Assembly (NCBI GenBank): GCA_050011415.1
Contig: JBEKJD010000118.1
Span: forward strand, 1-9,084
Source of the DNA: JADFXI01 sp050011415
GTDB lineage: Bacteria; Nitrospirota; Thermodesulfovibrionia; Thermodesulfovibrionales; Dissulfurispiraceae
Length of the DNA stretch: 9,084 nucleotides
Direction: 5' to 3'
Within the stretch, counting starts at the first letter, position 1. Every line of letters begins with the position of its first letter. Both the position numbers and the translations under genes were made by a program. Below, one piece after another: positions 1 through 6,170 of the stretch. A model generated the notes under the pieces. The model saw nothing but the letters and a program-made list of their open reading frames with translations. It was not told the origin of the DNA and searched no databases.

Positions 1-2
1 AA

Positions 3-40
3 ACAGTCGCGAAACTGACCGAAGGGAATTTTGCGACTGT
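3..40. repeat. Hairpin-forming inverted repeat at the window start
   Basis: Arms 3-14 (ACAGTCGCGAAA) and 29-40 (TTTTGCGACTGT) pair over 12 bp with one G-T wobble around a 14-nt loop. The inner ACAGTCGC/GCGACTGT part is a perfect 8-bp match. There is no T-tract after it, so it is not a normal intrinsic terminator on the + strand. It could be an operator, an RNA hairpin at the end of an upstream transcript, or part of a dispersed repeat. Confidence 0.6.
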
Positions 41-122
41 AGCGTGACGAGTCTTAGAACTGTCAAAACGGAGCGAGCGAAAGAGATTTGTCTACTGTCT
101 GAATTGCTGCACCTAAGCTACA

Positions 123-151
123 TGCAATAATTGATAACAATTTTGTATAAT
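123..151 (+). promoter_or_regulatory. Possible promoter for the TPR gene and htpG
   Basis: A perfect TATAAT (146-151) sits 40 nt before the chosen start at 192. The hexamer 17 nt upstream (TGCAAT, 123-128) is a poor -35 box. A TTGATA at 131-136 is too close (9 nt) to serve. The surrounding 127-155 region is AT-rich, with short ATTG/CAAT palindromes. No CIRCE element (TTAGCACTC-N9-GAGTGCTAA) and no clear sigma-32 promoter is visible, although htpG lies downstream. Confidence 0.35.
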
Positions 152-191
152 TGGCAAAAGGTAAAGGTAAAGGTTGAGGGGGAGGTTTGAC

Positions 192-1187
192 ATGAGGGCA
201 AAGGTGGTTATTCTGTCATTATTTTTTATCCTGTTCTCCGGCAGAGCAGTTTTCGGCGCTGCGGATGCTAAAAACTGCGATACACAAAATGCCGATTATC
301 TTGTTGACGGGCTTATGTATCGCGGAGAAGGCAATTGCGAGGAAGCGGTAAAAAGTTATCAAATGGCCAGACAGCTCAGGCAGTTCAAAGAGGACTGGAT
401 ATATTATCTCGCAGTGGCCGATTGTTTCGCCGGGATGAAGCGGCTCGATGAGGCCATTGATGCATACACGAAAGTAATCGGGGCAACAACAAACAGGACC
501 TTGCAGGCAGAGATGTACAGGGGAAGGGCAAGGGCCTATTACCTGAAATCAGTCAGCCCCGACACTATAGACCCGAAAATAATGGACCTTGCAAAACGGG
601 ACTTGAACAGCGCGATTAATCTGGGGGCCGATGTTTCGGACCTGAAGAAGGACGTTACAGAGGATATTGAGACGAAGCCTGCGGGGTCGGTTGCAGAAGC
701 AGGCAATATCGTCACCGGCGAGCCGGTAACTATCGTTGAAAGTCCCTGGAAAATGATTCTGGGAGACGGCGAATATGTCCTGTACATTTCGGCAGACACA
801 AAAATAAAAGATCAGCAAGGCACTGCCCTATCCTCCTCCGGGATCAAACCGGGAGACCTCATTGATGTTTCATTTAATCAATCCTACCGAAACAAGGCTG
901 ACGGTATGACTCATATTTCAGCAGAAACAATCACCTTGCACCGCGTTGCAGCGCCCAAAACTGCGACAGAAGAAATGATGAAAAAGCCTTTGGCCCCTAA
1001 TCCCGTCGAGACGCTCATACTGTCGAGGATGAACATGCTGGCCGATGAAATAAAATACATGGAGGAGAAACTGCAGGCGGCAACAAAAGAACCGGCGAAA
1101 CCAAAGACAAAAAAGAAGACGCTCAAAAAAAATATTGAAACGAAAAATCAGTTGAAGAAAAAAGAAATGCAAGGAGAGATCAAATAA
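192..1187 (+). CDS. Exported TPR-repeat protein with lysine-rich C-terminus, function unknown
   Basis: The product is 331 aa from ATG 192. That start has a GGAGG about 7 nt upstream and begins a clear signal peptide (MRAK, a hydrophobic core, cleavage near VFG-A at residues 22-24). An upstream in-frame TTG at 174 would only add six residues before it. Residues about 34-120 hold two or three TPR-like helix pairs (for example EEAVKSYQMA and LDEAIDAYTKVI), with another helix pair near 132-146. Residues about 170-252 look like a small beta-rich domain. The last 60 residues are helical, and 299-331 are very lysine-rich. It probably acts in the periplasm as a binding or scaffold protein. Its stop lies 2 nt before htpG, so the two are probably co-transcribed. 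I do not recognise a named family and assign no specific function. Confidence 0.8.
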   Translation: MRAKVVILSLFFILFSGRAVFGAADAKNCDTQNADYLVDGLMYRGEGNCEEAVKSYQMARQLRQFKEDWIYYLAVADCFAGMKRLDEAIDAYTKVIGATTNRTLQAEMYRGRARAYYLKSVSPDTIDPKIMDLAKRDLNSAINLGADVSDLKKDVTEDIETKPAGSVAEAGNIVTGEPVTIVESPWKMILGDGEYVLYISADTKIKDQQGTALSSSGIKPGDLIDVSFNQSYRNKADGMTHISAETITLHRVAAPKTATEEMMKKPLAPNPVETLILSRMNMLADEIKYMEEKLQAATKEPAKPKTKKKTLKKNIETKNQLKKKEMQGEIK

Positions 1188-1189
1188 TC

Positions 1190-3103
1190 ATGACCGCGCA
1201 AAAAATGGAATTTAAAACAGAAGTCAAGCAACTCCTCGATTTAATGATACATTCGTTATACTCGCACAAGGAGATATTCCTCAGAGAGCTCATCTCAAAT
1301 GCATCCGATGCCATCGACAAGGCCCGGTATGAGTCCCTTATGAACAGCGCTCTCCTGGATGGCTCCGGGGACTGGAAGATCAAGATCACATCCGACAAAA
1401 AAAACGGCACATTAACTGTAAGCGATAACGGCACCGGCATGACAAAGGAGGAAGCGGTCCAGGCCCTGGGGACTATCGCCCATTCAGGTACAAAAGAATT
1501 CCTCAATATCCTGCAGCAAAAAAACAGCAGGGACAATCCCGAACTCATCGGCCAATTCGGAGTCGGCTTTTATTCCTCCTTTATGGTCGCAGATAAAGTG
1601 ATCGTAATAACGCGTAAGGCCGGCGAAAGCAGCAGCTTGGGAGTCAGGTGGGAATCAACGGCTGACGGCTCTTTTACCGTCGAAGACATCGAAAAAGCGC
1701 AGAAAGGCACCGATGTTATTCTGCACCTGAAAGAAGATGAGAAGAAGTATCTTGAGACATGGGAGATCAAAAATATTATAAGGAAATATTCCGATTATAT
1801 CGAGCATCCTGTTGTCATGGATGTGGAACGCGAAGTGGACTCCGCCATTGATAAAGGGAAAAAAGTCAAAGTAACCGAGGAGGAGACACTGAACTCCCGG
1901 AAGGCAATCTGGCTCAAAAACAAGGCGGAAATATCGCAGGATGAATACAACGAGTTTTACCGCCACATTTCCCACGACTTTGCCGATCCGGTGAAAACGA
2001 TCCATTACAGGGCGGAAGGGACCTCGGAGTTCACAGCCCTGCTGTATATTCCTTCAATGGCCCAGCCCAATATCTTTTATAAGGACTTTAAGATAGGTCC
2101 GACCCTGTATGTAAAGAGGGTGCAGATCATGGACCACTGCGAGGACCTTGTCCCTCTCTATTTGCGGTTCGTGAAGGGAGTGGTCGATTCCTCAGACCTC
2201 CCTCTGAATATTTCAAGAGAGATACTGCAATCCAACAGGCAGGTGGAAATAATAAGAAAGAGCATCACAGGCAAGGTGCTCGATACGCTAAGTGATATGA
2301 AAGAGCACGAATACGATACCTACCTCAATTTCTACCGCCAGTTCGGAAAGATAGTGAAAGAGGGTATACATCTGGACTTCACAAAAAAAGAACAGATAGC
2401 TGATCTGCTCCTCTTCCCGTCCACTAAAACTGGAAAAGGGACATTTACTACGCTTCAGGCATATGTCGATAAAATGAAAGAAGGGCAGGAAGATATCTAC
2501 TTCATTTCAGGCATCTCGTCCGATGAGACGCTTTCTTCACCTTACCTGGAAGCATTCAGGGAAAAGGATTACGAGGTGCTCTTCATGCTTGATGAGGTCG
2601 ATGATTTCATCATGGGAGGTTTCGAATACAAGGGGAAACGCCTGAAGTCGGTTACGAAGGGCGATATAAAACTGGACCAGACGGACGAGTCGGACAGGAA
2701 GAAGGCAGAGGAAAAGTATGAAAAAATCCTGGGGTTCATCAGGGGTCTCCTGAAAGAGGATGTCAAGGATGTGCGCATGTCCTCCAGGCTGAAAGATTCA
2801 GCGTGCTGCCTTGTCGGCGAAGAAGGAGATATAGACCCTCAGATGGAAAAGGTGCTGAGGGCTATGGGACAGGAGGTCCCCGGGCATAAACGGATTCTGG
2901 AGATCAATCCGTCTCATCCTGTCATTGAAGCAATGCAGTCTGTCTTTGAGAAGGACAGCAGGAATCCGCTACTCAGCGAGTATGCCGGTCTGCTGTTAGA
3001 TCAGGCCTTATTGCTCGAAGGCTCCAAGCCAAAGGACCCGGCTGCATTTGCGAAGTCTATAGCAAAGTTAATGGCTGATAATGCAGGACGTTTCATTGCA
3101 TAA
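1190..3103 (+). CDS. htpG: Molecular chaperone HtpG (bacterial Hsp90)
   Basis: HtpG is a cytoplasmic ATP-dependent homodimeric chaperone that helps client proteins fold under stress. The product is 637 aa, close to the usual 620-640. The N-terminal GHKL ATPase shows RELISNASDA (E33, N37), VSDNGTGM (D79) and the lid-side GQFGVGF (121-127). The middle domain carries LNISREILQ with the catalytic-loop Arg at 343. The C-terminal dimerisation domain ends without the eukaryotic MEEVD tail, as expected for bacteria. AAGGAGAG (1171-1178) lies 11 nt before ATG 1190. The preceding TPR gene ends 2 nt upstream, suggesting an operon. No heat-shock operator was seen directly upstream. Identification is secure. 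Confidence 0.98.
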   Translation: MTAQKMEFKTEVKQLLDLMIHSLYSHKEIFLRELISNASDAIDKARYESLMNSALLDGSGDWKIKITSDKKNGTLTVSDNGTGMTKEEAVQALGTIAHSGTKEFLNILQQKNSRDNPELIGQFGVGFYSSFMVADKVIVITRKAGESSSLGVRWESTADGSFTVEDIEKAQKGTDVILHLKEDEKKYLETWEIKNIIRKYSDYIEHPVVMDVEREVDSAIDKGKKVKVTEEETLNSRKAIWLKNKAEISQDEYNEFYRHISHDFADPVKTIHYRAEGTSEFTALLYIPSMAQPNIFYKDFKIGPTLYVKRVQIMDHCEDLVPLYLRFVKGVVDSSDLPLNISREILQSNRQVEIIRKSITGKVLDTLSDMKEHEYDTYLNFYRQFGKIVKEGIHLDFTKKEQIADLLLFPSTKTGKGTFTTLQAYVDKMKEGQEDIYFISGISSDETLSSPYLEAFREKDYEVLFMLDEVDDFIMGGFEYKGKRLKSVTKGDIKLDQTDESDRKKAEEKYEKILGFIRGLLKEDVKDVRMSSRLKDSACCLVGEEGDIDPQMEKVLRAMGQEVPGHKRILEINPSHPVIEAMQSVFEKDSRNPLLSEYAGLLLDQALLLEGSKPKDPAAFAKSIAKLMADNAGRFIA

Positions 3104-3134
3104 CATAGGCAAAGTCGCGGTTTTTTTCACGCCG

Positions 3135-3157
3135 GAAATGCTATAATTCGGCATTTC
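3135..3157 (+). promoter_or_regulatory. Extended -10 promoter candidate inside an inverted repeat
   Basis: TGCTATAAT (3139-3147) is a textbook extended -10 element (TGn plus TATAAT), 29 nt before the response-regulator start. The -35 region is only a T-run (3121-3127), which extended -10 promoters tolerate. The -10 box is flanked by a perfect 7-bp inverted repeat, GAAATGC (3135-3141) and GCATTTC (3151-3157). A regulator could bind it, or the start of the transcript could fold there. Confidence 0.5.
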
Positions 3158-3175
3158 AATACAGGAGGATAAAGC

Positions 3176-3616
3176 TTGGATGGGAGGAAGGAAGTGAACA
3201 TTTTACTCGTAGAGGACGACCCCGGGGATGTGGAGTTGACAAAAGAAGGATTAAAGGACTCGAAGATGTTTATAACTCTTGAGGTAGTCGACGACGGCGT
3301 AAAAGCCATGAAATTCCTGCGGCATGAAACTCCTTATACCGATAAATTGAGGCCCGACCTTATTCTTCTTGATCTCAATCTGCCGAGAAAAGACGGCAGG
3401 GAGGTCCTGAAGGAGATAAAAAATGACGCTTCATTGAAGGGGATTCCAGTTGCCGTAATGACAACGTCTGATGCGGAGCTGGATATAGCGGCCTGTTACA
3501 ACCTTGGGGCCAACTGCTATGTTACGAAACCCGTGGGCTTCGAGTCATTTATTAGTGTAGTCCACGCCATTGAAGAATTCTGGTTTACAGTCGTAAAGAT
3601 ACCGTCGAGGGAGTAA
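3176..3616 (+). CDS. Single-domain response regulator (Rcp1-like receiver)
   Basis: This is a stand-alone phosphoacceptor receiver of 146 aa with no output domain. LLVEDDPGDVEL gives the acidic pair D14/D15. D66 in DLILLDLNLP is the phosphorylation site. T96/T97 (MTTSD) and K118 (VTKPVG) complete the active site. The wording (EDDPGDVELT, FLRHETPY, LNLPRKDGREVL) matches the Rcp1/CheY-like group that partners phytochrome-type and other hybrid histidine kinases. The TTG at 3176 was chosen because AGGAGG (3163-3168) lies 7 nt before it. A GTG at 3194 with GGGAGG 6 nt upstream is a real alternative that removes only six residues. No kinase is nearby, so its partner is encoded elsewhere. It probably has its own promoter in the 72-nt gap after htpG. 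Confidence 0.92.
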   Translation: MDGRKEVNILLVEDDPGDVELTKEGLKDSKMFITLEVVDDGVKAMKFLRHETPYTDKLRPDLILLDLNLPRKDGREVLKEIKNDASLKGIPVAVMTTSDAELDIAACYNLGANCYVTKPVGFESFISVVHAIEEFWFTVVKIPSRE

Positions 3617-3631
3617 AGCCCTCTCTAACTT

Positions 3632-3661
3632 ATTGCTTTTTATGGCAGGCAATAACCTGCC
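3632..3661. repeat. Two overlapping hairpins before ilvC
   Basis: GGCAGG (3644-3649) can pair with CCTGCC (3656-3661) around a 6-nt loop. ATTGC (3632-3636) can instead pair with GCAAT (3649-3653). The two share bases and exclude each other. Neither is followed by a T-tract, so this is not a simple terminator. It lies in the gap between the response regulator and ilvC, where an attenuator or processing site would act. No leader peptide rich in Leu, Ile or Val codons is visible. Confidence 0.4.
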
Positions 3662-3708
3662 GAAATGTGTAAGATAATAAGACTGATTTATTAAGAAGTG
3701 ACCTTATG

Positions 3709-3714
3709 AGGAGG
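3709..3714 (+). promoter_or_regulatory. Strong ribosome binding site of ilvC
   Basis: A perfect AGGAGG lies 5 nt before ATG 3720. It is the strongest site in the ilvC-psd-pssA-leuA block, which suggests ilvC is the independently initiated first gene. The gap also holds a GATAAT (3673-3678) that could be a -10 box, but no matching -35 was found. Confidence 0.75.
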
Positions 3715-3719
3715 AAACA

Positions 3720-4736
3720 ATGATAAATATTTTTTATGACAAGGATGCCAGGCCTGAAATATTGAAAGGCAAAAAAATCGTGATCATGGGCTATGGGAGC
3801 CAGGGACATGCCCATGCAAACAACTTAAGAGACAGCGGAATGGACGTGACAATAGGAATCAGAAAAGGCAGCAGCTGGGACAAAGCAGCCGCAGCCGGGT
3901 TTGCCGTCATGACACCAGCCGAAGCAGCAAAAATAGCCGATGTCATCATGATACTGTTGCCTGATGAATTTCAGGCCGATGTTTACAGAAGCGAGATTGC
4001 GCCGAACATGAAAAAGGGAGTCTATCTTGCTTTTGCGCATGGCTTCAATATCCACTTCGGACAGATAGCTCCACCCGCCGATACCAACGTGTTTATGGCA
4101 GCGCCAAAGGGGCCGGGGCATCTGGTCAGGTCCGAGTATAGCAAAGGCAGCGGAGTGCCTTGCCTTATCGCGGTGCACCAGGACCCGTCCGGAAATACAA
4201 AAGATGTTGCTCTGGCATATGCGTCAGGAGTGGGGGGCGGAAGGGCCGGGGTCATCGAGACCTCTTTCAGAGAAGAGACGGAGACCGATCTTTTTGGTGA
4301 ACAGGCTGTGCTCTGCGGAGGCATCACTGCGCTGATCCAGGCCGGTTTTGAGACTCTTGTCGAAGCCGGATATGCCCCGGAGATGGCTTATTTTGAATGC
4401 CTGCACGAAGTAAAACTCATTGTTGATCTCATCTATGAAGGCGGCATTACAAATATGAGGTACTCCATCAGCAATACCGCCCAGTACGGCGATCTCACCA
4501 GGGGTCCCCGCCTGATTACCGGAGAGACAAAGAAGGAAATGAAAAAAATTCTTGGCGAGATACAGGACGGCGCATTTGCCCGCGAATGGCTGCTGGAATG
4601 CAGGGTGAACAAACCCGTATTCAATGCTTTGACGCGAAGGGGCGAAGAACATCAGGTCGAGCAGGTGGGGGCCAAGTTGAGGTCTATGATGCCCTGGCTC
4701 AAGAAGAGCAAATTAGTGGACAAGTCAAAAGCCTGA
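3720..4736 (+). CDS. ilvC: Ketol-acid reductoisomerase, class I
   Basis: The enzyme converts acetolactate and acetohydroxybutyrate to the dihydroxy acids of valine and isoleucine synthesis, using Mg2+ and NAD(P)H in the cytoplasm. The 338-aa length is typical of short class I enzymes. The Rossmann fold shows GYGSQGHAHA (24-33). The metal ligands D190, E194, E226, E230 and S251 fall at exactly the usual class I positions. H107 and K130 are also present. The cofactor-specificity loop after strand 2 reads IRKGSSW (47-53), a short version like that of Bacillus IlvC. The stop is 1 nt before psd, and the gene starts the ilvC-psd-pssA-leuA operon. Acetolactate synthase genes, often directly upstream, are absent here. 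Confidence 0.98.
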   Translation: MINIFYDKDARPEILKGKKIVIMGYGSQGHAHANNLRDSGMDVTIGIRKGSSWDKAAAAGFAVMTPAEAAKIADVIMILLPDEFQADVYRSEIAPNMKKGVYLAFAHGFNIHFGQIAPPADTNVFMAAPKGPGHLVRSEYSKGSGVPCLIAVHQDPSGNTKDVALAYASGVGGGRAGVIETSFREETETDLFGEQAVLCGGITALIQAGFETLVEAGYAPEMAYFECLHEVKLIVDLIYEGGITNMRYSISNTAQYGDLTRGPRLITGETKKEMKKILGEIQDGAFAREWLLECRVNKPVFNALTRRGEEHQVEQVGAKLRSMMPWLKKSKLVDKSKA

Positions 4737-4737
4737 T

Positions 4738-5370
4738 ATGCTTAAACCTGCTCCCGAAGGTTATCCATTCATTGCTGTTGCTTCGGCGGTAACTATAGCC
4801 GCTTTTTTTTCCGGATGGGTATGGGCTGCCGCTCTACCCTTCGCACTTACTATTTTCATTATTTACTTCTTCAGGGACCCTGAGCGACAGGCGCCGAAAG
4901 AAGACAATATATTTGTATCACCTGCGGATGGCCGGGTAATACAGATACAGGCTGTCACTGAGGAGAAATTCCTGAAAGGCAGTGCCATAGAGATAAGTAT
5001 CTTCATGTCGCCTCTCAATGTTCACGTTAACAGAGCTCCCTGCGACGGTTTGGTGAAATCCGTCGTTTACACTCCGGGCGCGTTTTTGTCCGCGTTCAAA
5101 CCAGAGGCATCCATCCGGAACGAAAATATTGCAATGCTGCTCACGGGAAGCAGCGGCAGCATACTCGTCCGCCAGGTAGCAGGGGCCGTGGCCCGGCGCG
5201 TAGTTTGCCGTGTCCGGCAGGGAGACTCCCTGAAAAAGGGTGAGCGTTACGGGATCATAAAATTCAGTTCCCGGCTCGATGTCTATCTGCCCGAGGACAC
5301 TGAAATCAAAGTTAAGACCGGCGATTCCGTAAGGGCAGGCGAAACTGTTATAGGACAGAGGGGCAAATGA
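4738..5370 (+). CDS. psd: Phosphatidylserine decarboxylase, short (PSD-A) type, with Ser-Ser cleavage site
   Basis: This pyruvoyl enzyme makes phosphatidylethanolamine from phosphatidylserine at the inner membrane. At 210 aa it is the short bacterial type. Residues about 11-45 form two hydrophobic segments, followed by FFRDPER. SPADGRV (D64) and NVHVNRAP (H96) are the conserved catalytic region. The proenzyme normally cuts itself between Gly and Ser in RFGSR to give beta and alpha chains. Here that site reads KFSSRLD, with Ser177 replacing the Gly and Ser178 the expected pyruvoyl precursor (codons AGT and TCC at 5266-5271). ATG 4738 follows the ilvC stop by 1 nt without a clear Shine-Dalgarno sequence, so translation is probably coupled. 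The stop overlaps the pssA start by 4 nt (ATGA), and that partnership supports the identification. Confidence 0.95.
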   Translation: MLKPAPEGYPFIAVASAVTIAAFFSGWVWAAALPFALTIFIIYFFRDPERQAPKEDNIFVSPADGRVIQIQAVTEEKFLKGSAIEISIFMSPLNVHVNRAPCDGLVKSVVYTPGAFLSAFKPEASIRNENIAMLLTGSSGSILVRQVAGAVARRVVCRVRQGDSLKKGERYGIIKFSSRLDVYLPEDTEIKVKTGDSVRAGETVIGQRGK

Positions 5371-6170
5371 TTATCCCCAATCCCGACACGCATGACAAAA
5401 AGCCCAAAAAAGGTGTTTATCTGCTGCCGAATACTCTGACGCTTTGCGGTATGTTCAGCGGTTTTTTTGCCATTATGTCCGCGATAAACGGCAACTTTAT
5501 TTATGCAGCATGGGCCATAGTGATCGCGAATATCTTCGACGGCCTTGACGGCTGGATTGCCCGTCTCACAAACACCTCTACGCGCTTCGGCATAGAATTG
5601 GATTCGCTTTCCGATCTTGTGGCGTTCGGCGTAGCCCCTTCGATAATGATGTATAAATGGGCGCTCGGTCCTTTCGGCAGGTTCGGATGGGCCGCTGCCT
5701 TCCTGTTTGTCGCATGCGGGGCCTTGAGGTTGGCGCGCTTTAATGTGCAGACAGGCGTTCCAGGTTCGAAGTCTTTCAAGGGCATGCCGATACCCGGCGC
5801 TGCAACTATGTTATCATCGATCGTCATTTTCTATTATGAGTTCTGGGAGGGGCTGCCTCCGAAGAATGTCTTTTTCCCGGTTATAACGATTGTCCTCTCT
5901 TTGCTGATGGTAAGCACTCTCAAGTATCACGGGCTTAAGGAGTTGGATCTCAGGGAAAAGAAACCTTTCAGGTTCCTGGTAATCTTTGTTTTGATACTTT
6001 TTGTGCTTCTTATACATCCGCCTACAGCGATATTCATTTTTGCAATGGCATACCTTGTTTGGGGTATAATTGAAAATACTTATCTCCTGCTGAGACGCAG
6101 GCGAATGAAGCTCTCGGCGCAACCGGAAATTTCTTTAGAGCAGCCGGACAATACACATGAGGACCATTAA
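5367..6170 (+). CDS. pssA: CDP-diacylglycerol-serine O-phosphatidyltransferase
   Basis: PssA joins CDP-diacylglycerol and L-serine to give phosphatidylserine and CMP. That product is the substrate of the upstream psd enzyme. The 267-aa protein is an integral membrane member of the CDP-alcohol phosphatidyltransferase family. Its signature DG-x2-AR-x8-G-x3-D-x3-D is complete: D61, G62, A65, R66, G75, D79 and D83. About seven or eight hydrophobic segments span roughly residues 20-240, with LRLARFN after the fourth. The C-terminal 30 residues are charged and probably cytoplasmic, including an RRRR run. ATG 5367 overlaps the psd stop as ATGA and has GAGGGGC just upstream. The 3' end overlaps leuA by 14 nt. 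This is the membrane-type (type II) enzyme rather than the E. coli phospholipase-D-like form. Confidence 0.97.
   Translation: MIIPNPDTHDKKPKKGVYLLPNTLTLCGMFSGFFAIMSAINGNFIYAAWAIVIANIFDGLDGWIARLTNTSTRFGIELDSLSDLVAFGVAPSIMMYKWALGPFGRFGWAAAFLFVACGALRLARFNVQTGVPGSKSFKGMPIPGAATMLSSIVIFYYEFWEGLPPKNVFFPVITIVLSLLMVSTLKYHGLKELDLREKKPFRFLVIFVLILFVLLIHPPTAIFIFAMAYLVWGIIENTYLLLRRRRMKLSAQPEISLEQPDNTHEDH

Noticed and set aside
2..130. Open frame entering from the left edge and ending at TAA 128-130, possibly the tail of an upstream gene
   Set aside because: It is only about 42 codons, its peptide shows no recognisable motif, and the stretch is dominated by a hairpin and short repeats. It could still be a real gene end, but nothing supports it.
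3104..3127. T-run (3121-3127) after htpG as an intrinsic terminator
   Set aside because: No stable GC-rich stem precedes the T-run. It lies better placed as the upstream part of the response-regulator promoter.
3706..3723. Five-codon frame (M-R-R-K-Q) ending on the ilvC start as ATGA
   Set aside because: The frame is simply the purine-rich Shine-Dalgarno region read as codons. It has no ribosome site of its own.
4022..4652. Long open frames on the minus strand opposite ilvC (up to 142 codons)
   Set aside because: They lie wholly inside a certain gene on the other strand, show no family motifs, and have no promoter or ribosome site. They are coding-strand shadows.
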